A stretch of 64,000 nucleotides of DNA from Motilibacter deserti (GCF_011250635.1 NZ_JAANNP010000004.1:124001-188000); one strand, 5' to 3'; positions 45,357-53,999 are shown, numbered from the stretch's first letter. Numbers and translations are program-made. The notes: generated by a model from the sequence alone, not told the origin.

Positions 45357-46181
45357 TCAGCCCTCGGCGACCGCTGCCTCGGACATGACGTGGTGGCGAC
45401 CGATCGGGATCATGAGCGGCCGGCCGGAGACCGGGTCCGCGATGACCGTGCTGTCGAGCCCGAAGACCGACCGGACCGTGTCCTCGGTGAGCACCTCTTC
45501 GGGGGTGCCCACCGCGTGCACCCGGCCGGCCACCATCGCGACGAGGTGGTCGGCGTAGCGGGCCGCGAGGTTCAGGTCGTGCAGCACCATCACGACCGTG
45601 GTGCCGCGGGCCCGGTTGAGGTCGGTCAGCAGGTCGAGGACCTCGACCTGGTGCGAGACGTCCAGGAACGTCGTGGGCTCGTCGAGCAGCAGCACGTCCG
45701 TCTGCTGAGCGAGGGCCATCGCGATCCACACCCGCTGGCGTTGGCCGCCGGACAGCTCGTCGACGGGCCGGTCGGCCAGCTCGGCCGTGTCGGTCGCCTC
45801 CAGCGCGGCGGCCACGGCGGCGTCGTCCTCCTTGCTCCACCGCGTGAGCACGCCCTGGTGCGGGTGGCGCCCACGCCCGACCAGGTCGGAGACCGCGATG
45901 CCCTCGGGCGCGATCGGCGACTGGGGGAGCAGCCCGAGCGTGCGGGCGAGGGCCTTCGCCGGGGTGCGGTGGACCTCCTTGCCGTCGAGGAGCACATGGC
46001 CGGCGCGTGGTGCGAGCAGCCGCGACATCGAGCGCAGCAGCGTCGTCTTGCCGCACGCGTTGGCGCCGACGATCGCGGTGACCTTGCCCGGCGGGACCGC
46101 CAGGTCGAGCCCGGAGACGACGACGCGGTCGCGGTAGCCGAGGGTCAGCTTCTCGGCCGTCAGGGTGTGCGCTGCGGTCAC
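45357..46181 (-). CDS. Iron-siderophore ABC transporter ATP-binding protein
   Basis: 274 residues from the GTG at 46181, which overlaps the upstream permease stop by four bases (GTGA). FepC/FecE-type ATPase: Walker A GANACGKTT near residue 40, signature LSGGQRQRVWIA near 142, Walker B VLLLDEPTTFLD near 162 and the switch His in VLHDLNLA near 195. It powers uptake of ferric siderophores through the two FecCD permeases encoded just upstream. It is the last gene of a four-gene operon whose promoter region holds an IdeR-type iron box. Confidence 0.94.
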   Translation of the reverse strand: MTAAHTLTAEKLTLGYRDRVVVSGLDLAVPPGKVTAIVGANACGKTTLLRSMSRLLAPRAGHVLLDGKEVHRTPAKALARTLGLLPQSPIAPEGIAVSDLVGRGRHPHQGVLTRWSKEDDAAVAAALEATDTAELADRPVDELSGGQRQRVWIAMALAQQTDVLLLDEPTTFLDVSHQVEVLDLLTDLNRARGTTVVMVLHDLNLAARYADHLVAMVAGRVHAVGTPEEVLTEDTVRSVFGLDSTVIADPVSGRPLMIPIGRHHVMSEAAVAEG

Positions 46182-47245
46182 AGCGAGCCTCCCACCCGGT
46201 TGGAGCGGACGATGAGGTAGACGAGGTACGGCGCGCCGAGCACCCCGGTGACGACGCCGACCGGCAGCCGGGTGTCGAAGGCGTACTGCCCGAAGTAGTC
46301 CGCGACGAGCACCAGCAGCGCCCCGACGAGCGCGGCCGGGACCAGCAGCGAGCCTCCGGGGCCGACGAGCCGCGCGGCGATGGGGCCGGCGAGGAAGGCG
46401 ACGAAGGCGATGGGCCCCGTGGCTGCGGTCGCGAACGCGATCAGCCCGACGGCGGCCAGGATCACGGTCAGCCGGGTGCGCTCGACGCTGACTCCCAGCG
46501 CGGACGCCGCGTCGTCCCCGAGCTGGAGCAGGTTGAGGTTGCGCGCCTGCGTCAGCAGGACCGGGGCGAGGACGACCAGCGCGCCCAGCGTGGGCAGCGC
46601 CTCCGTCCACGACACGCCGTTGAGGCTGCCGGAGAGCCAGCGCAGCGTCTCCTGCATGTCCCACTGGCTGGCGCGGCTGAGGACGTAGTCGGTGATGCTC
46701 ACGCACATCGCGGCGATGCCGATGCCGATGAGGACCAGGCGGGTGCCGTGCACGCCGTCCTTGAACGACAGCACGTAGATGAGCAGCGCGACGGCCAGGC
46801 TGGCGACGATGGCCACGAGCGAGACGCTCGTGCCGCTGAGCCCCACCGTGACGATGGCGAACGCGGCGGCGGCGCTCGCACCGGCCGTGATGCCGATGAG
46901 GTCCGGGCTGGCGAGCGGGTTGCGCAGCATGGTCTGGAAGGTGACCCCGCCGAAGCCGAAGCAGGCTCCGGCGAGGACGGCCAGCACCGCACGGGGCAGG
47001 CGCAGCCGGCCGACGGCGAAGGACGCGCCGGGCACGTCCTGCCCGAGCGCCACGCGGACGACGTCGGGAAGCGGGTAGTAGGTGCGGCCGAGCATGACGT
47101 TGGCGAGGAACGCCGCCACGATGAGCAGCGCGAGGGCGGCCATGACGGCCAGCCGACGGCGGCCGCGCCGTGCACGCCCGGCCGCGACGGCCTCTGCCGT
47201 GACCCGGGTGCCGGGCGAGGAGACGGGGGAGAGCAGGGCCGTCAC
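46178..47245 (-). CDS. FecCD-family siderophore ABC permease (second)
   Basis: 355 residues from the GTG at 47245, overlapping the first permease's stop by four bases. About ten helices. VTFQTMLRNPLASPDLIGIT near residue 101 is the FecCD signature, and GPIAFVAFLAGPIAARLVG near 275 lies near the ATPase-contact region. It pairs with the first permease to form the heterodimeric channel for ferric siderophore entry. Translational coupling through GTGA on both sides implies fixed stoichiometry. Confidence 0.93.
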   Translation of the reverse strand: MTALLSPVSSPGTRVTAEAVAAGRARRGRRRLAVMAALALLIVAAFLANVMLGRTYYPLPDVVRVALGQDVPGASFAVGRLRLPRAVLAVLAGACFGFGGVTFQTMLRNPLASPDLIGITAGASAAAAFAIVTVGLSGTSVSLVAIVASLAVALLIYVLSFKDGVHGTRLVLIGIGIAAMCVSITDYVLSRASQWDMQETLRWLSGSLNGVSWTEALPTLGALVVLAPVLLTQARNLNLLQLGDDAASALGVSVERTRLTVILAAVGLIAFATAATGPIAFVAFLAGPIAARLVGPGGSLLVPAALVGALLVLVADYFGQYAFDTRLPVGVVTGVLGAPYLVYLIVRSNRVGGSL

Positions 47246-48279
47246 AGGGCACGCACCTTCTGCCGCCGCACGATGTAGATGAAGACCGGTGCGCCGACGA
47301 AGGCGGTGACGATGCCGACGTCGAGCTCGCCCGGGCGCGCGACGATGCGCCCGAGGACGTCCGCGGCGGCGAGCAGGCAGGCGCCCACCACGGTCGAGAA
47401 CGGCAGCACCCACCGGTGGTCGACCCCGACGAGGAGCCGGCAGACGTGCGGCACGGCGAGCCCGACGAACCAGATCGGGCCGGCGACCGCGACCGACGCG
47501 CCGCAGAGCAGGACCGCGCCGAACGCCGCGGTGCCGCGCGCGAGGGCGACCCGCTCGCCGAGCCCGGCCGCGAGGTCGTCGCCGAGGGCGAGCGAGTTCA
47601 GCCCGCGGGCGGACAGCAGGCAGACGGCGAAGCCGACGAGCAGGAACGGCACGACGAGCCGGATGGTGTCGTAGGACGCCCCGCCGACTCCGCCGACGCG
47701 CCAGGACTGGATGTTCGCGGAGATGTCCCCGCGGGGCAGGGCGATCGCGGTGATGAACGACACGAAGGCGGCCGACGTCGCGGTCCCCGCCAGGGCCAGC
47801 TTGAGCGGCGTCGCGCCGCCGCGCCCCAGCGAGCCGACGGCGTACACGAAGACTGCGCTGAGGCCGGCTCCGACGATCGCCACCCAGACGTAGTCGCTGG
47901 CCACGGACAGGCCGAACCACGCGATGCCGATGACGACGGCGAGCGCGGCGCCCATGCTCACGCCGAGGATGCCCGGGTCGGCCAGCGGGTTGCGGGTGAC
48001 GCCCTGCATGACCGCGCCCGAGAGCCCGAGGGCCGCGCCGACGAGCACGGCGAGCAGGGTCCGCGGCATGCGCTTGGCCACGGCCGCCTCGCCGATCGTC
48101 TCGTCGGCGCCCGTCAGCCCGTGCAGGATCTCCGACCAGGAGACGCCGCGGGCACCCACCGTGACCGACAGGGCTACGAGGGCGAGGAGCAGGGCGAGGG
48201 CGAGGAGCACCCACAGCGCCCGCCGCGAGCGCCGCACGGTGGCGGCGCTCGCAGCGGGCGCGGGAGCGAGAGCGGTCAC
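47242..48279 (-). CDS. FecCD-family siderophore ABC permease (first)
   Basis: 345 residues from the GTG at 48279, overlapping the stop of the binding-protein gene by four bases. The signature SGAVMQGVTRNPLADPGILG near residue 86 and the ATPase-contact region GPIWFVGLAVPHVCRLLVG near 266 are typical of FepD/FecC proteins. About ten membrane helices. It forms the translocation pore with the second permease. Confidence 0.93.
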   Translation of the reverse strand: MTALAPAPAASAATVRRSRRALWVLLALALLLALVALSVTVGARGVSWSEILHGLTGADETIGEAAVAKRMPRTLLAVLVGAALGLSGAVMQGVTRNPLADPGILGVSMGAALAVVIGIAWFGLSVASDYVWVAIVGAGLSAVFVYAVGSLGRGGATPLKLALAGTATSAAFVSFITAIALPRGDISANIQSWRVGGVGGASYDTIRLVVPFLLVGFAVCLLSARGLNSLALGDDLAAGLGERVALARGTAAFGAVLLCGASVAVAGPIWFVGLAVPHVCRLLVGVDHRWVLPFSTVVGACLLAAADVLGRIVARPGELDVGIVTAFVGAPVFIYIVRRQKVRAL

Positions 48280-49328
48280 GCCGACTTGTCAGCGGCCTCG
48301 GCGAGCATCTTCACGTAGTCCTGCAGGACGTAGGAGATGGCGAGCGGCGTGGGGTTCGCGGCCGTGCCGAGCGGCGTCGAGGGCAGCAGCACGATGGCGT
48401 CGTTGGCGACGGCGGGCATCTTCGACAGCAGCGGGTCGGCCTGCAGCGTCTTGACGAGCTTCTCGTCGCCGTAGGTCACGATGATGTCGACGTCGTCGAA
48501 CTGGTCGACCTTCTCCGCGCTGATCGTCCCGGAGAACTGGTCGTTGGACGACGACGCCTCCTCGATGCTCTTCGGCGTGCCCAGCCCGAGGTCGGTGAAG
48601 AACTTCGCCCGGGTGTCGTGGGTGGTGTAGAAGCTGACCTCGCTGAGGTCCGTCGGGTCGACGTGGGTGAGGAACATCGTCTTCTTGCCGGCGATCTGCG
48701 GCATCGTCGCAGCCGTGTCGGTGATCTCCTGCTCGAGGGTGGAGATCAGCTGCTCGCCCTCGGCGGGCTTGCCCATGCCCTGGCTGTTGAGCCGGATCAT
48801 GTCCTTCCAGTCGGTGCCCCAGGCGACCTCGGGGTAGGCGACCGTCGGCGCGATCTCGCTGAGCGTGTCGTAGTCCTCCTGCGTGAGGCCGGAGTACGCC
48901 GCCAGGATCACGTCCGGCTGCGTGTCGGCGACCGCCTCGAAGTCGATGCCGTCGGTCTCGTCGAACAGCACCGGTGTCTGGCCGCCGAGTTCGTCGAGCT
49001 TCTCCTTCACCCACGGCAGCAGGCCGTCGTTGTCGTCGTCGCCGAAGTTGGCCGCCGCCATGCCGACGGGGACGACCCCGAGCGCGAGCGGGACCTCCTG
49101 GTTGGCCCAGTTCACCGTTGCGACCCGCTCCGGCTGCGACTCGATCGTCGTCGTGCCCAGGGCGTGCTCGATCGTGATCGGGAACTGCTGGGCCGGGGCG
49201 GACGCCGACGCCTCGGGCGTCGACGGGCTCGCCGCCGTCGCCTCGTCGTCGGAGCCCCCGCAGCCGGCGAGCAGCAGGGCGGCGACAGCGGTCAGCGCGC
49301 CGACCACCGACCGAGAAGAGCGGAGCAA
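48276..49328 (-). CDS. Iron-siderophore substrate-binding lipoprotein
   Basis: 350 residues from the TTG at 49328, chosen because AAAGGG lies six bases before it; a GTG at 49352 is also in frame. The lipobox LLLAGC puts the lipidated Cys near residue 21. A Ser/Ala/Thr-rich linker precedes a FepB/FhuD-like class III binding protein: RVATVNWANQEVPLALG near 69, DVILAAYSGLTQEDYDTL near 138 and DIIVTYGDEKL near 285. It captures ferric siderophore outside the membrane and delivers it to the FecCD permeases. It is the first gene of the operon. No siderophore synthesis genes are nearby, so it may scavenge foreign siderophores. Confidence 0.9.
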   Translation of the reverse strand: MLRSSRSVVGALTAVAALLLAGCGGSDDEATAASPSTPEASASAPAQQFPITIEHALGTTTIESQPERVATVNWANQEVPLALGVVPVGMAAANFGDDDNDGLLPWVKEKLDELGGQTPVLFDETDGIDFEAVADTQPDVILAAYSGLTQEDYDTLSEIAPTVAYPEVAWGTDWKDMIRLNSQGMGKPAEGEQLISTLEQEITDTAATMPQIAGKKTMFLTHVDPTDLSEVSFYTTHDTRAKFFTDLGLGTPKSIEEASSSNDQFSGTISAEKVDQFDDVDIIVTYGDEKLVKTLQADPLLSKMPAVANDAIVLLPSTPLGTAANPTPLAISYVLQDYVKMLAEAADKSA

Positions 49329-49466
49329 GAGGAACCCTTTCGTCAGGCGCACCCGGGACGGTGCGGATGGTGCGGATGGAGCCCGCTGCGTACGCCGGCG
49401 AGCCGGCGGGCGCGTCAGGGCAGCACCGCGCACGGAACGGGCGCGGCTTCCCCCAGCGACCAAGGT

Positions 49467-49485
49467 TAAGGTAAGCCTCACCTAT
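49467..49485. promoter_or_regulatory. IdeR/DtxR iron box between siderophore uptake operon and SIP gene
   Basis: The 17 bases at 49468-49484 match 13 of 17 positions of the core of the IdeR consensus TTAGGTTAGGCTAACCTAA, including the GGT and ACC half-site centres. The box lies 13 bases before the SIP start and about 140 bases before the binding-protein start, so iron-loaded IdeR could repress both directions. Confidence 0.75.
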
Positions 49486-49497
49486 CCGGGAGGGCAC

Positions 49498-50289
49498 ATG
49501 CACGGACGCGTCGTCGAGAAGCACTGGTTGACCCCGGCGATGGTCCGCGTCGTCCTGGGCGGGGACGGTCTGGACGGTTTCGTGATGGTGGACGCGACGG
49601 ACGCCTACGTGAACCTCGCGTTCGCCCCGGCCGGAGCCGCCTACTCCCGCGTGTTCGACCCGGCGGAGCTGCGCGCGAGCCTTCCTCGCTCGCAGTGGCC
49701 CGCGTTCCGCCGCTTCACCGTCCGCCGTTGGGACGCCGCGGCCCGGCAGCTCACGATCGACTTCGTCGTGCACGGCGACGTCGGCGTGGCCGGGCGCTGG
49801 GCCGCCTCGGCCGAGCCCGGAGACGTGCTGGTCCTCGAAGGCCCGGCCGGCGGCTACCGCCCGGACCCGGACGCGGACTGGCATCTCCTGGTCGGCGACG
49901 AGTCGGCGCTGCCGGCGATCGCCGCGTCGCTCGAGGCGCTGCCCGCAGGGGTGCCGGCCGTCGTCCGACTGCTCTGCGACGGCCCGGGCCACCAGGCCGA
50001 GCTGCGCAGCGCGGCCGAGCTCGACGTCGAATGGCTGCACCGCGGCCCGGACGACGACCAGCTGCTCGCCTCCCTGCGCGAGCTCACCTTCCCGGAGGGG
50101 CGCGTGCACGTCTTCGTGCACGGGGAGGCGGAGGAGATCCGCGGCGTACGCCGGCACCTGCTGCTCGACCGGGGGCTCCCGCGCGCCGACATGTCCTGCT
50201 CCCCCTACTGGCGGCGCACCATGTCCGACGAGGCGTGGCGAGAGGTCAAGCAGGGCTTCGTCGCGGCGATGGAGGCCGAGGTCGCCTGA
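49498..50289 (+). CDS. Siderophore-interacting protein (flavin-dependent ferric-siderophore reductase)
   Basis: 263 residues, ATG at 49498 with GGAGGG five bases upstream. FAD-binding domain: FRRFTVRRWD near residue 70 and GDVGVAGRWAASAEPGD near 92. C-terminal NAD(P)H and siderophore-interaction domain: LVGDESALPAIAASLEALP near 131 and SPYWRRTMSDEAWREVK near 235 (ViuB/SIP signature). It releases iron in the cytoplasm by reducing Fe(III)-siderophore, complementing the divergent uptake operon. It shares the iron box with that operon. Its last 44 bases overlap the end of the convergent MMPL gene. Confidence 0.93.
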   Translation: MHGRVVEKHWLTPAMVRVVLGGDGLDGFVMVDATDAYVNLAFAPAGAAYSRVFDPAELRASLPRSQWPAFRRFTVRRWDAAARQLTIDFVVHGDVGVAGRWAASAEPGDVLVLEGPAGGYRPDPDADWHLLVGDESALPAIAASLEALPAGVPAVVRLLCDGPGHQAELRSAAELDVEWLHRGPDDDQLLASLRELTFPEGRVHVFVHGEAEEIRGVRRHLLLDRGLPRADMSCSPYWRRTMSDEAWREVKQGFVAAMEAEVA

Positions 50290-52363
50290 CGCGCTCGGGA
50301 CGGGACGGCCACCAGAACCGCTCGCCGAGCACGAGCACCAGGGCGGGGACGACGACGGTCCGTACGAGCAGCGTGTCCAGCAGGACGCCGATGCCCACCA
50401 CGACCCCGATCTGGGTCAGCGTGATGAGCGGCAGCACGCCGAGCACCGCGAACACCGAGGCGAGCAGGATGCCGGCGCTGGTGATGACGCCACCGGTGGC
50501 GGCCAGCGCGCGCAGGACCGCTTCCCGCGTCGCCCGCCCGGCGAGCACCTCCTCGCGGGTGCGGGCGACGAGGAAGATGTTGTAGTCGACGCCGAGCGCG
50601 ACGAGGAACAGGAACGACAGCAGCGGCACCGGCGTGTCGAGGGCGGGGAAGCCGTAGCCGAGGTCGAACGCCCACCAGCTGGCCCCCAGGCTGGCGAAGT
50701 ACGACGCGACGACCGTCGCGACGAGCAGGACGGGCGCGACGGCCGACCGCAGCAGCGCCGTCAGGACGAGGAGCACGAGCAGCAGCACCAGCGGGACGAC
50801 GAGCCGGGTGTCGCGCTCGGTCGCCCGCGCGGTGTCGTACTCCTCGGCGGTCGTGCCGCCGACGAGCGCGTCCGCACCGGCCACCTCGGCCAGCGCGTCG
50901 CGCAGTCCCTCTATGGCCCGGTCCGAGCCCTCCGTTCCCGGGGCGTCCTCGAGCACGACCTGGGCTACGGCGAACTCTCCTTCGGTCGTCAGCGACCGTG
51001 CCCTGGCGACGCCCTGGACGCCTTGCGCCGTCTCGACGACCGCCTCTGCCGCTCCAGCCGACGACACCACGGTCAACGGCTGCGTCGTGCCGGCGGGGAA
51101 GGCACGCTGCAGCGACTGCTGCCCGAGCACGGCTTCCGGCGGGTTCCGGAATCTCTCTTCGGCCGACAGCTCGGTCTGCACGGCGAGGGCCCCGACCGCC
51201 AGCACCGCGAGGACGGCGACGCCGAGCGCGGCCACGAGCCCGGGGCGGCGGGCGACCCGGCGGCCCACCGCGCTCCACAGCCCGGCCTCGTCGTCGTCGG
51301 GGGAGTCGACGACGCGCGGCACCAGCGGCCAGAAGAGCCAGCGGCCCGGCAGCACCAGCGCCGCCGGCAGCACGACCAGCCCGAACGCCATCGCGATCAC
51401 GATCCCTACGGCGCAGGCGAAGCCCAGGCCGCGGTTGGAGGTGAGGTCCGCGAGCAGCAGCGTGAGCAGGCTGAGCAGCACGGTCCCGCCACTGGCCAGG
51501 ACGGCCGGCGCGGTCGAGCGCAGCGCCCGTCGCATCGCGGCGAAGCGGTCGCTCTCGTGGCGCAAGGTGTCGCGGTAGCGCGAGACGAGCAGCAGCGCGT
51601 AGTTCGTGCCCGCCCCGAACACCAGCACGGAGAGGATCCCGGCGGCCGAGCCGTCGACGTCGACGCCGGCCCGCGGCGCGAGGGCACCGACGACGACGGT
51701 CGCGAGCCGGTCCGCGACGCCGACGACGAGCAGCGGGACCAGCCACAGCACCGGGCTCCGGTACGTCACCAGCAGCAGCAGCGCCACGACCGCGGCGGTG
51801 GTGCTGAGGAGCTTGGTGTTGGCGCCGTCGAAGACCGCGGACAGGTCGACGGCGTACGCCGGGCCGCCGGTGACCTCGACGCCCACCCCGTCGGGCAGGC
51901 CGGCCCGGGCCGCCGTGCGGACGGCCCCGACGTCGTCCTCGACCGTGTCCTCGTCGGTGCTGACCGGGAGGGTCACCGTGGCCACGGTCCCGTCCTCGGA
52001 CACCTCCGGCTCGGCAGGGCGCCCGCCACCCGCGGCCAGCCCAGCCAGGCGCTGCGCCGCGGCCTCGACGGCGGCGAGGCCGTCCTGGCCGAGGGCGCCG
52101 CCGTCGTCGCGCGCATAGACCGCGATCACGGGCGCGACCCCGCTGCCGGGCAGCCGCTCCTGCAGCTGCGCGACCCGGGTGGACTGCGCGCCGTCCGCCA
52201 GCCCGCTGGCCGCGTCGGACACGGTCGTCGCCTCGCCCGGGCCCAGCGCGAAGACCGCGCCGGAGGCGAGCAGCGCGAGGAGCAGCACCCACCACGAGCG
52301 GGCGCGGCCGACCGGCGACAGCGCACGCGCTGTGGTACGACGGTCCGCGTGGGGGCCTGCCAC
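50246..52363 (-). CDS. MMPL/RND-family membrane transporter
   Basis: 705 residues from the GTG at 52363, which has GGAGG seven bases before it. Two repeats, each with a first helix, a periplasmic-type loop of about 120 residues and five to six helices, give 11-12 membrane helices as in MmpL proteins. Typical sequences are FGAGTNYALLLVSRYRD near residue 255 and ALGVDYNIFLVARTREEV near 580, each with an acidic residue in helix 4 or 10 for proton coupling. The substrate may be a lipid, drug or antibiotic. The MarR gene is divergent with a perfect palindrome between them, so expression is probably repressed by it. Confidence 0.9.
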   Translation of the reverse strand: MAGPHADRRTTARALSPVGRARSWWVLLLALLASGAVFALGPGEATTVSDAASGLADGAQSTRVAQLQERLPGSGVAPVIAVYARDDGGALGQDGLAAVEAAAQRLAGLAAGGGRPAEPEVSEDGTVATVTLPVSTDEDTVEDDVGAVRTAARAGLPDGVGVEVTGGPAYAVDLSAVFDGANTKLLSTTAAVVALLLLVTYRSPVLWLVPLLVVGVADRLATVVVGALAPRAGVDVDGSAAGILSVLVFGAGTNYALLLVSRYRDTLRHESDRFAAMRRALRSTAPAVLASGGTVLLSLLTLLLADLTSNRGLGFACAVGIVIAMAFGLVVLPAALVLPGRWLFWPLVPRVVDSPDDDEAGLWSAVGRRVARRPGLVAALGVAVLAVLAVGALAVQTELSAEERFRNPPEAVLGQQSLQRAFPAGTTQPLTVVSSAGAAEAVVETAQGVQGVARARSLTTEGEFAVAQVVLEDAPGTEGSDRAIEGLRDALAEVAGADALVGGTTAEEYDTARATERDTRLVVPLVLLLVLLVLTALLRSAVAPVLLVATVVASYFASLGASWWAFDLGYGFPALDTPVPLLSFLFLVALGVDYNIFLVARTREEVLAGRATREAVLRALAATGGVITSAGILLASVFAVLGVLPLITLTQIGVVVGIGVLLDTLLVRTVVVPALVLVLGERFWWPSRPERVRRPRPPSPRRSPA

Positions 52364-52378
52364 GGGCAACCTCCAAGT

Positions 52379-52395
52379 CGCTAAGCGGCTTAGCG
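52379..52395. promoter_or_regulatory. Perfect 17-base palindrome: probable MarR operator
   Basis: CGCTAAGC, G, GCTTAGCG is a perfect 8-1-8 inverted repeat, AT-rich for this DNA. It lies 16 bases before the MMPL start and 18 bases before the MarR start, so a bound repressor would block both genes. Confidence 0.8.
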
Positions 52396-52413
52396 TTCTC
52401 GGAAGGACCGTAC

Positions 52414-52968
52414 ATGTCGCAGCAGCCGGCGCAACCCGGGCGGCCGGCCCCCGGGCCGGTAGACCGCGCACTGCGCGACGTCCTGACGTTCTCAGCCCTC
52501 GCCCGGGTGGAGATGGCCGAGCGTCTCGGCCTCGCGCTGCGCGACGTGGAGGCCGTCGAGCACGTGATGACCGAGCCGGCGGGCCGCCCGCTCGGCCCGG
52601 CCGAGCTCGCGCGCCGGCTCGGTGTGTCCACCGCGGCGGCGACGCAGGGGCTGCACCGGCTCGAGGGCAAGGGGCACGTGACGCGGCGCCCGCATCCGGT
52701 GGACGGCCGGCGCCAGGTCGTCGAGGTGACGGCAGGCGGGGCCGCGCACGTGCTCAGCGAGCTCGGGCCGCTGCTGACCAGCCTGCACGAGGTGGGCGCC
52801 GCGCTGCCGCCGGAGGAGCAGCGTGCGGTCGCGGGCTACCTGCGCCGGGTGGGCGAGGTGCTGCGGGACTACGTCGGGGAGCGGTCCTCGACGGCCGGGG
52901 AGGATCAGTGGCCGGCGGCGGGGCCCGGCCCGGACGCCGGCCCCCCGTCCCCGCGGCGGCGCAGGTAG
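52414..52968 (+). CDS. MarR family transcriptional regulator
   Basis: 184 residues, ATG at 52414 with GGAAGG eight bases before it. Winged helix: GPAELARRLGVSTAAATQGLHRLE at about residues 61-84, given here in two parts (PAELARRLGVSTAAA, TQGLHRLE), then RRPHPVDGRRQVVEVT for the wing with the conserved Asp-x-Arg. The C-terminal helices form the dimer and a Pro-rich tail follows. It most likely represses itself and the divergent MMPL exporter through the palindrome between them, with release on binding a small ligand. The last 64 bases overlap the convergent PAC2 gene. Confidence 0.9.
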   Translation: MSQQPAQPGRPAPGPVDRALRDVLTFSALARVEMAERLGLALRDVEAVEHVMTEPAGRPLGPAELARRLGVSTAAATQGLHRLEGKGHVTRRPHPVDGRRQVVEVTAGGAAHVLSELGPLLTSLHEVGAALPPEEQRAVAGYLRRVGEVLRDYVGERSSTAGEDQWPAAGPGPDAGPPSPRRRR

Positions 52969-53798
52969 CGCTCGAACTCGCGGGCGATCGCCTCGCCGCT
53001 CGCCTCGGGCAGCTCGGCGGTGTCCTTGGCCTCCTCGAGGCCGCGGACGTACTCCGCGACCTCGGAGTCCTCGGCCGCGAGCTCGTCGACGCCGCGCTCC
53101 CAGGCGCGCGCGTCCTCCGGCAGCTCCCCGAGCGGGATCGAGAGGTCGAGCAGGTCCTCGACCGCGCGCAGCAGCGCGAGCGTCGCCTTGGGGGAGGGCG
53201 GCTGTGCGACGTAGTGCGGGACCGCCGCCCACAGCGAGACCGCCGGGACGTCGAGCTGGCCCGCGCGGTCCTGCAGCACGCCCACGATGCCCGTCGGGCC
53301 CTCGTAGCGCGAGATCTCGATGCCCAGCCGGCTCGCCAGCCCGGGCTCGGTCGCCGAGCTCGTCACCGGGATGGGGCGGGTGTGCGGCGCGTCGGCCAGC
53401 AGCGCGCCCAGCGTCACGACCATCTCGACGCCGAGCTCGGCGGCCAGCTCGAGGATCTCGTCGGTGAACGTGCGCCAGCGCATGTTCGGCTCGATGCCGC
53501 GCAGCAGCACGACGTCGCGCGTCCTGCCCTGGGCCGGGACCTGCACCCGCGCCCAGGAGAACCGGCTCGTCGGCCAGGTGATGGAGCGGGCGCCCTCGGC
53601 GTCCACCCCGACCGTCGGCCGGTTGACCTGGAAGTCGTAGTAGTCGTCGGGGTCGAGGGCCCCGATCGGCGACGCCTTCCACTCCCGCTCCAGATGCTCG
53701 ATCGCACCCGTCGCGGCCTCACCGGCGTCGTTCCAACCTTCGAACGCGGCGATGAGGACGGGGTCGACCAGCTCGGGGACGCCCTCGAGCTCGATCAC
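52905..53798 (-). CDS. PAC2 family protein
   Basis: 297 residues from the GTG at 53798, which has GGAGG eight bases upstream. LVDPVLIAAFEGWNDAGEAA near residue 9 is the PAC2 signature, followed by VVLLRGIEPNMRWRTF near 82 and VGVLQDRAGQLDVPAVSLWA near 169. PAC2 proteins resemble proteasome assembly chaperone 2, and actinomycetes can have proteasomes, but the role of the bacterial family is not established. The C-terminal 60 residues are acidic and helical. It is divergent from metH across 229 bases with strong hairpins. Confidence 0.88.
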   Translation of the reverse strand: MIELEGVPELVDPVLIAAFEGWNDAGEAATGAIEHLEREWKASPIGALDPDDYYDFQVNRPTVGVDAEGARSITWPTSRFSWARVQVPAQGRTRDVVLLRGIEPNMRWRTFTDEILELAAELGVEMVVTLGALLADAPHTRPIPVTSSATEPGLASRLGIEISRYEGPTGIVGVLQDRAGQLDVPAVSLWAAVPHYVAQPPSPKATLALLRAVEDLLDLSIPLGELPEDARAWERGVDELAAEDSEVAEYVRGLEEAKDTAELPEASGEAIAREFERYLRRRGDGGPASGPGPAAGH

Positions 53799-53950
53799 TC
53801 GCCGCACCTCCAAGACCGCACACTCCCAACGAGCACCGGCGCTCGCCGGGCCTTCCCAACCGATCCAGCCTACGCGGAGTCGGCATCCTTCCCCTCCGGC
53901 CACCGTGAAACGCCGGGAGCGGGAGGCCCGCCGCGTAGGCTGAGGCCCAC

Positions 53951-53999
53951 GGAGGGCTGCCCTCCCGCGTCACCGCCTGCCCGGGAGGCCGGGCAGGCG
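53951..53999 (+). promoter_or_regulatory. Two hairpins in the metH leader
   Basis: GGAGGG/CCCTCC with a three-base loop lies at 53951-53965. A perfect 11-base stem with loop GAGG follows at 53974-53999, ending 28 bases before the metH ATG. A B12- or methionine-related leader or attenuator is possible. No Rfam riboswitch core could be assigned by eye. Confidence 0.45.

Noticed and set aside
38575-52904. Prophage or integrative element
   Set aside because: No integrase, transposase, phage structural gene, flanking tRNA or direct repeats were seen at the edges.
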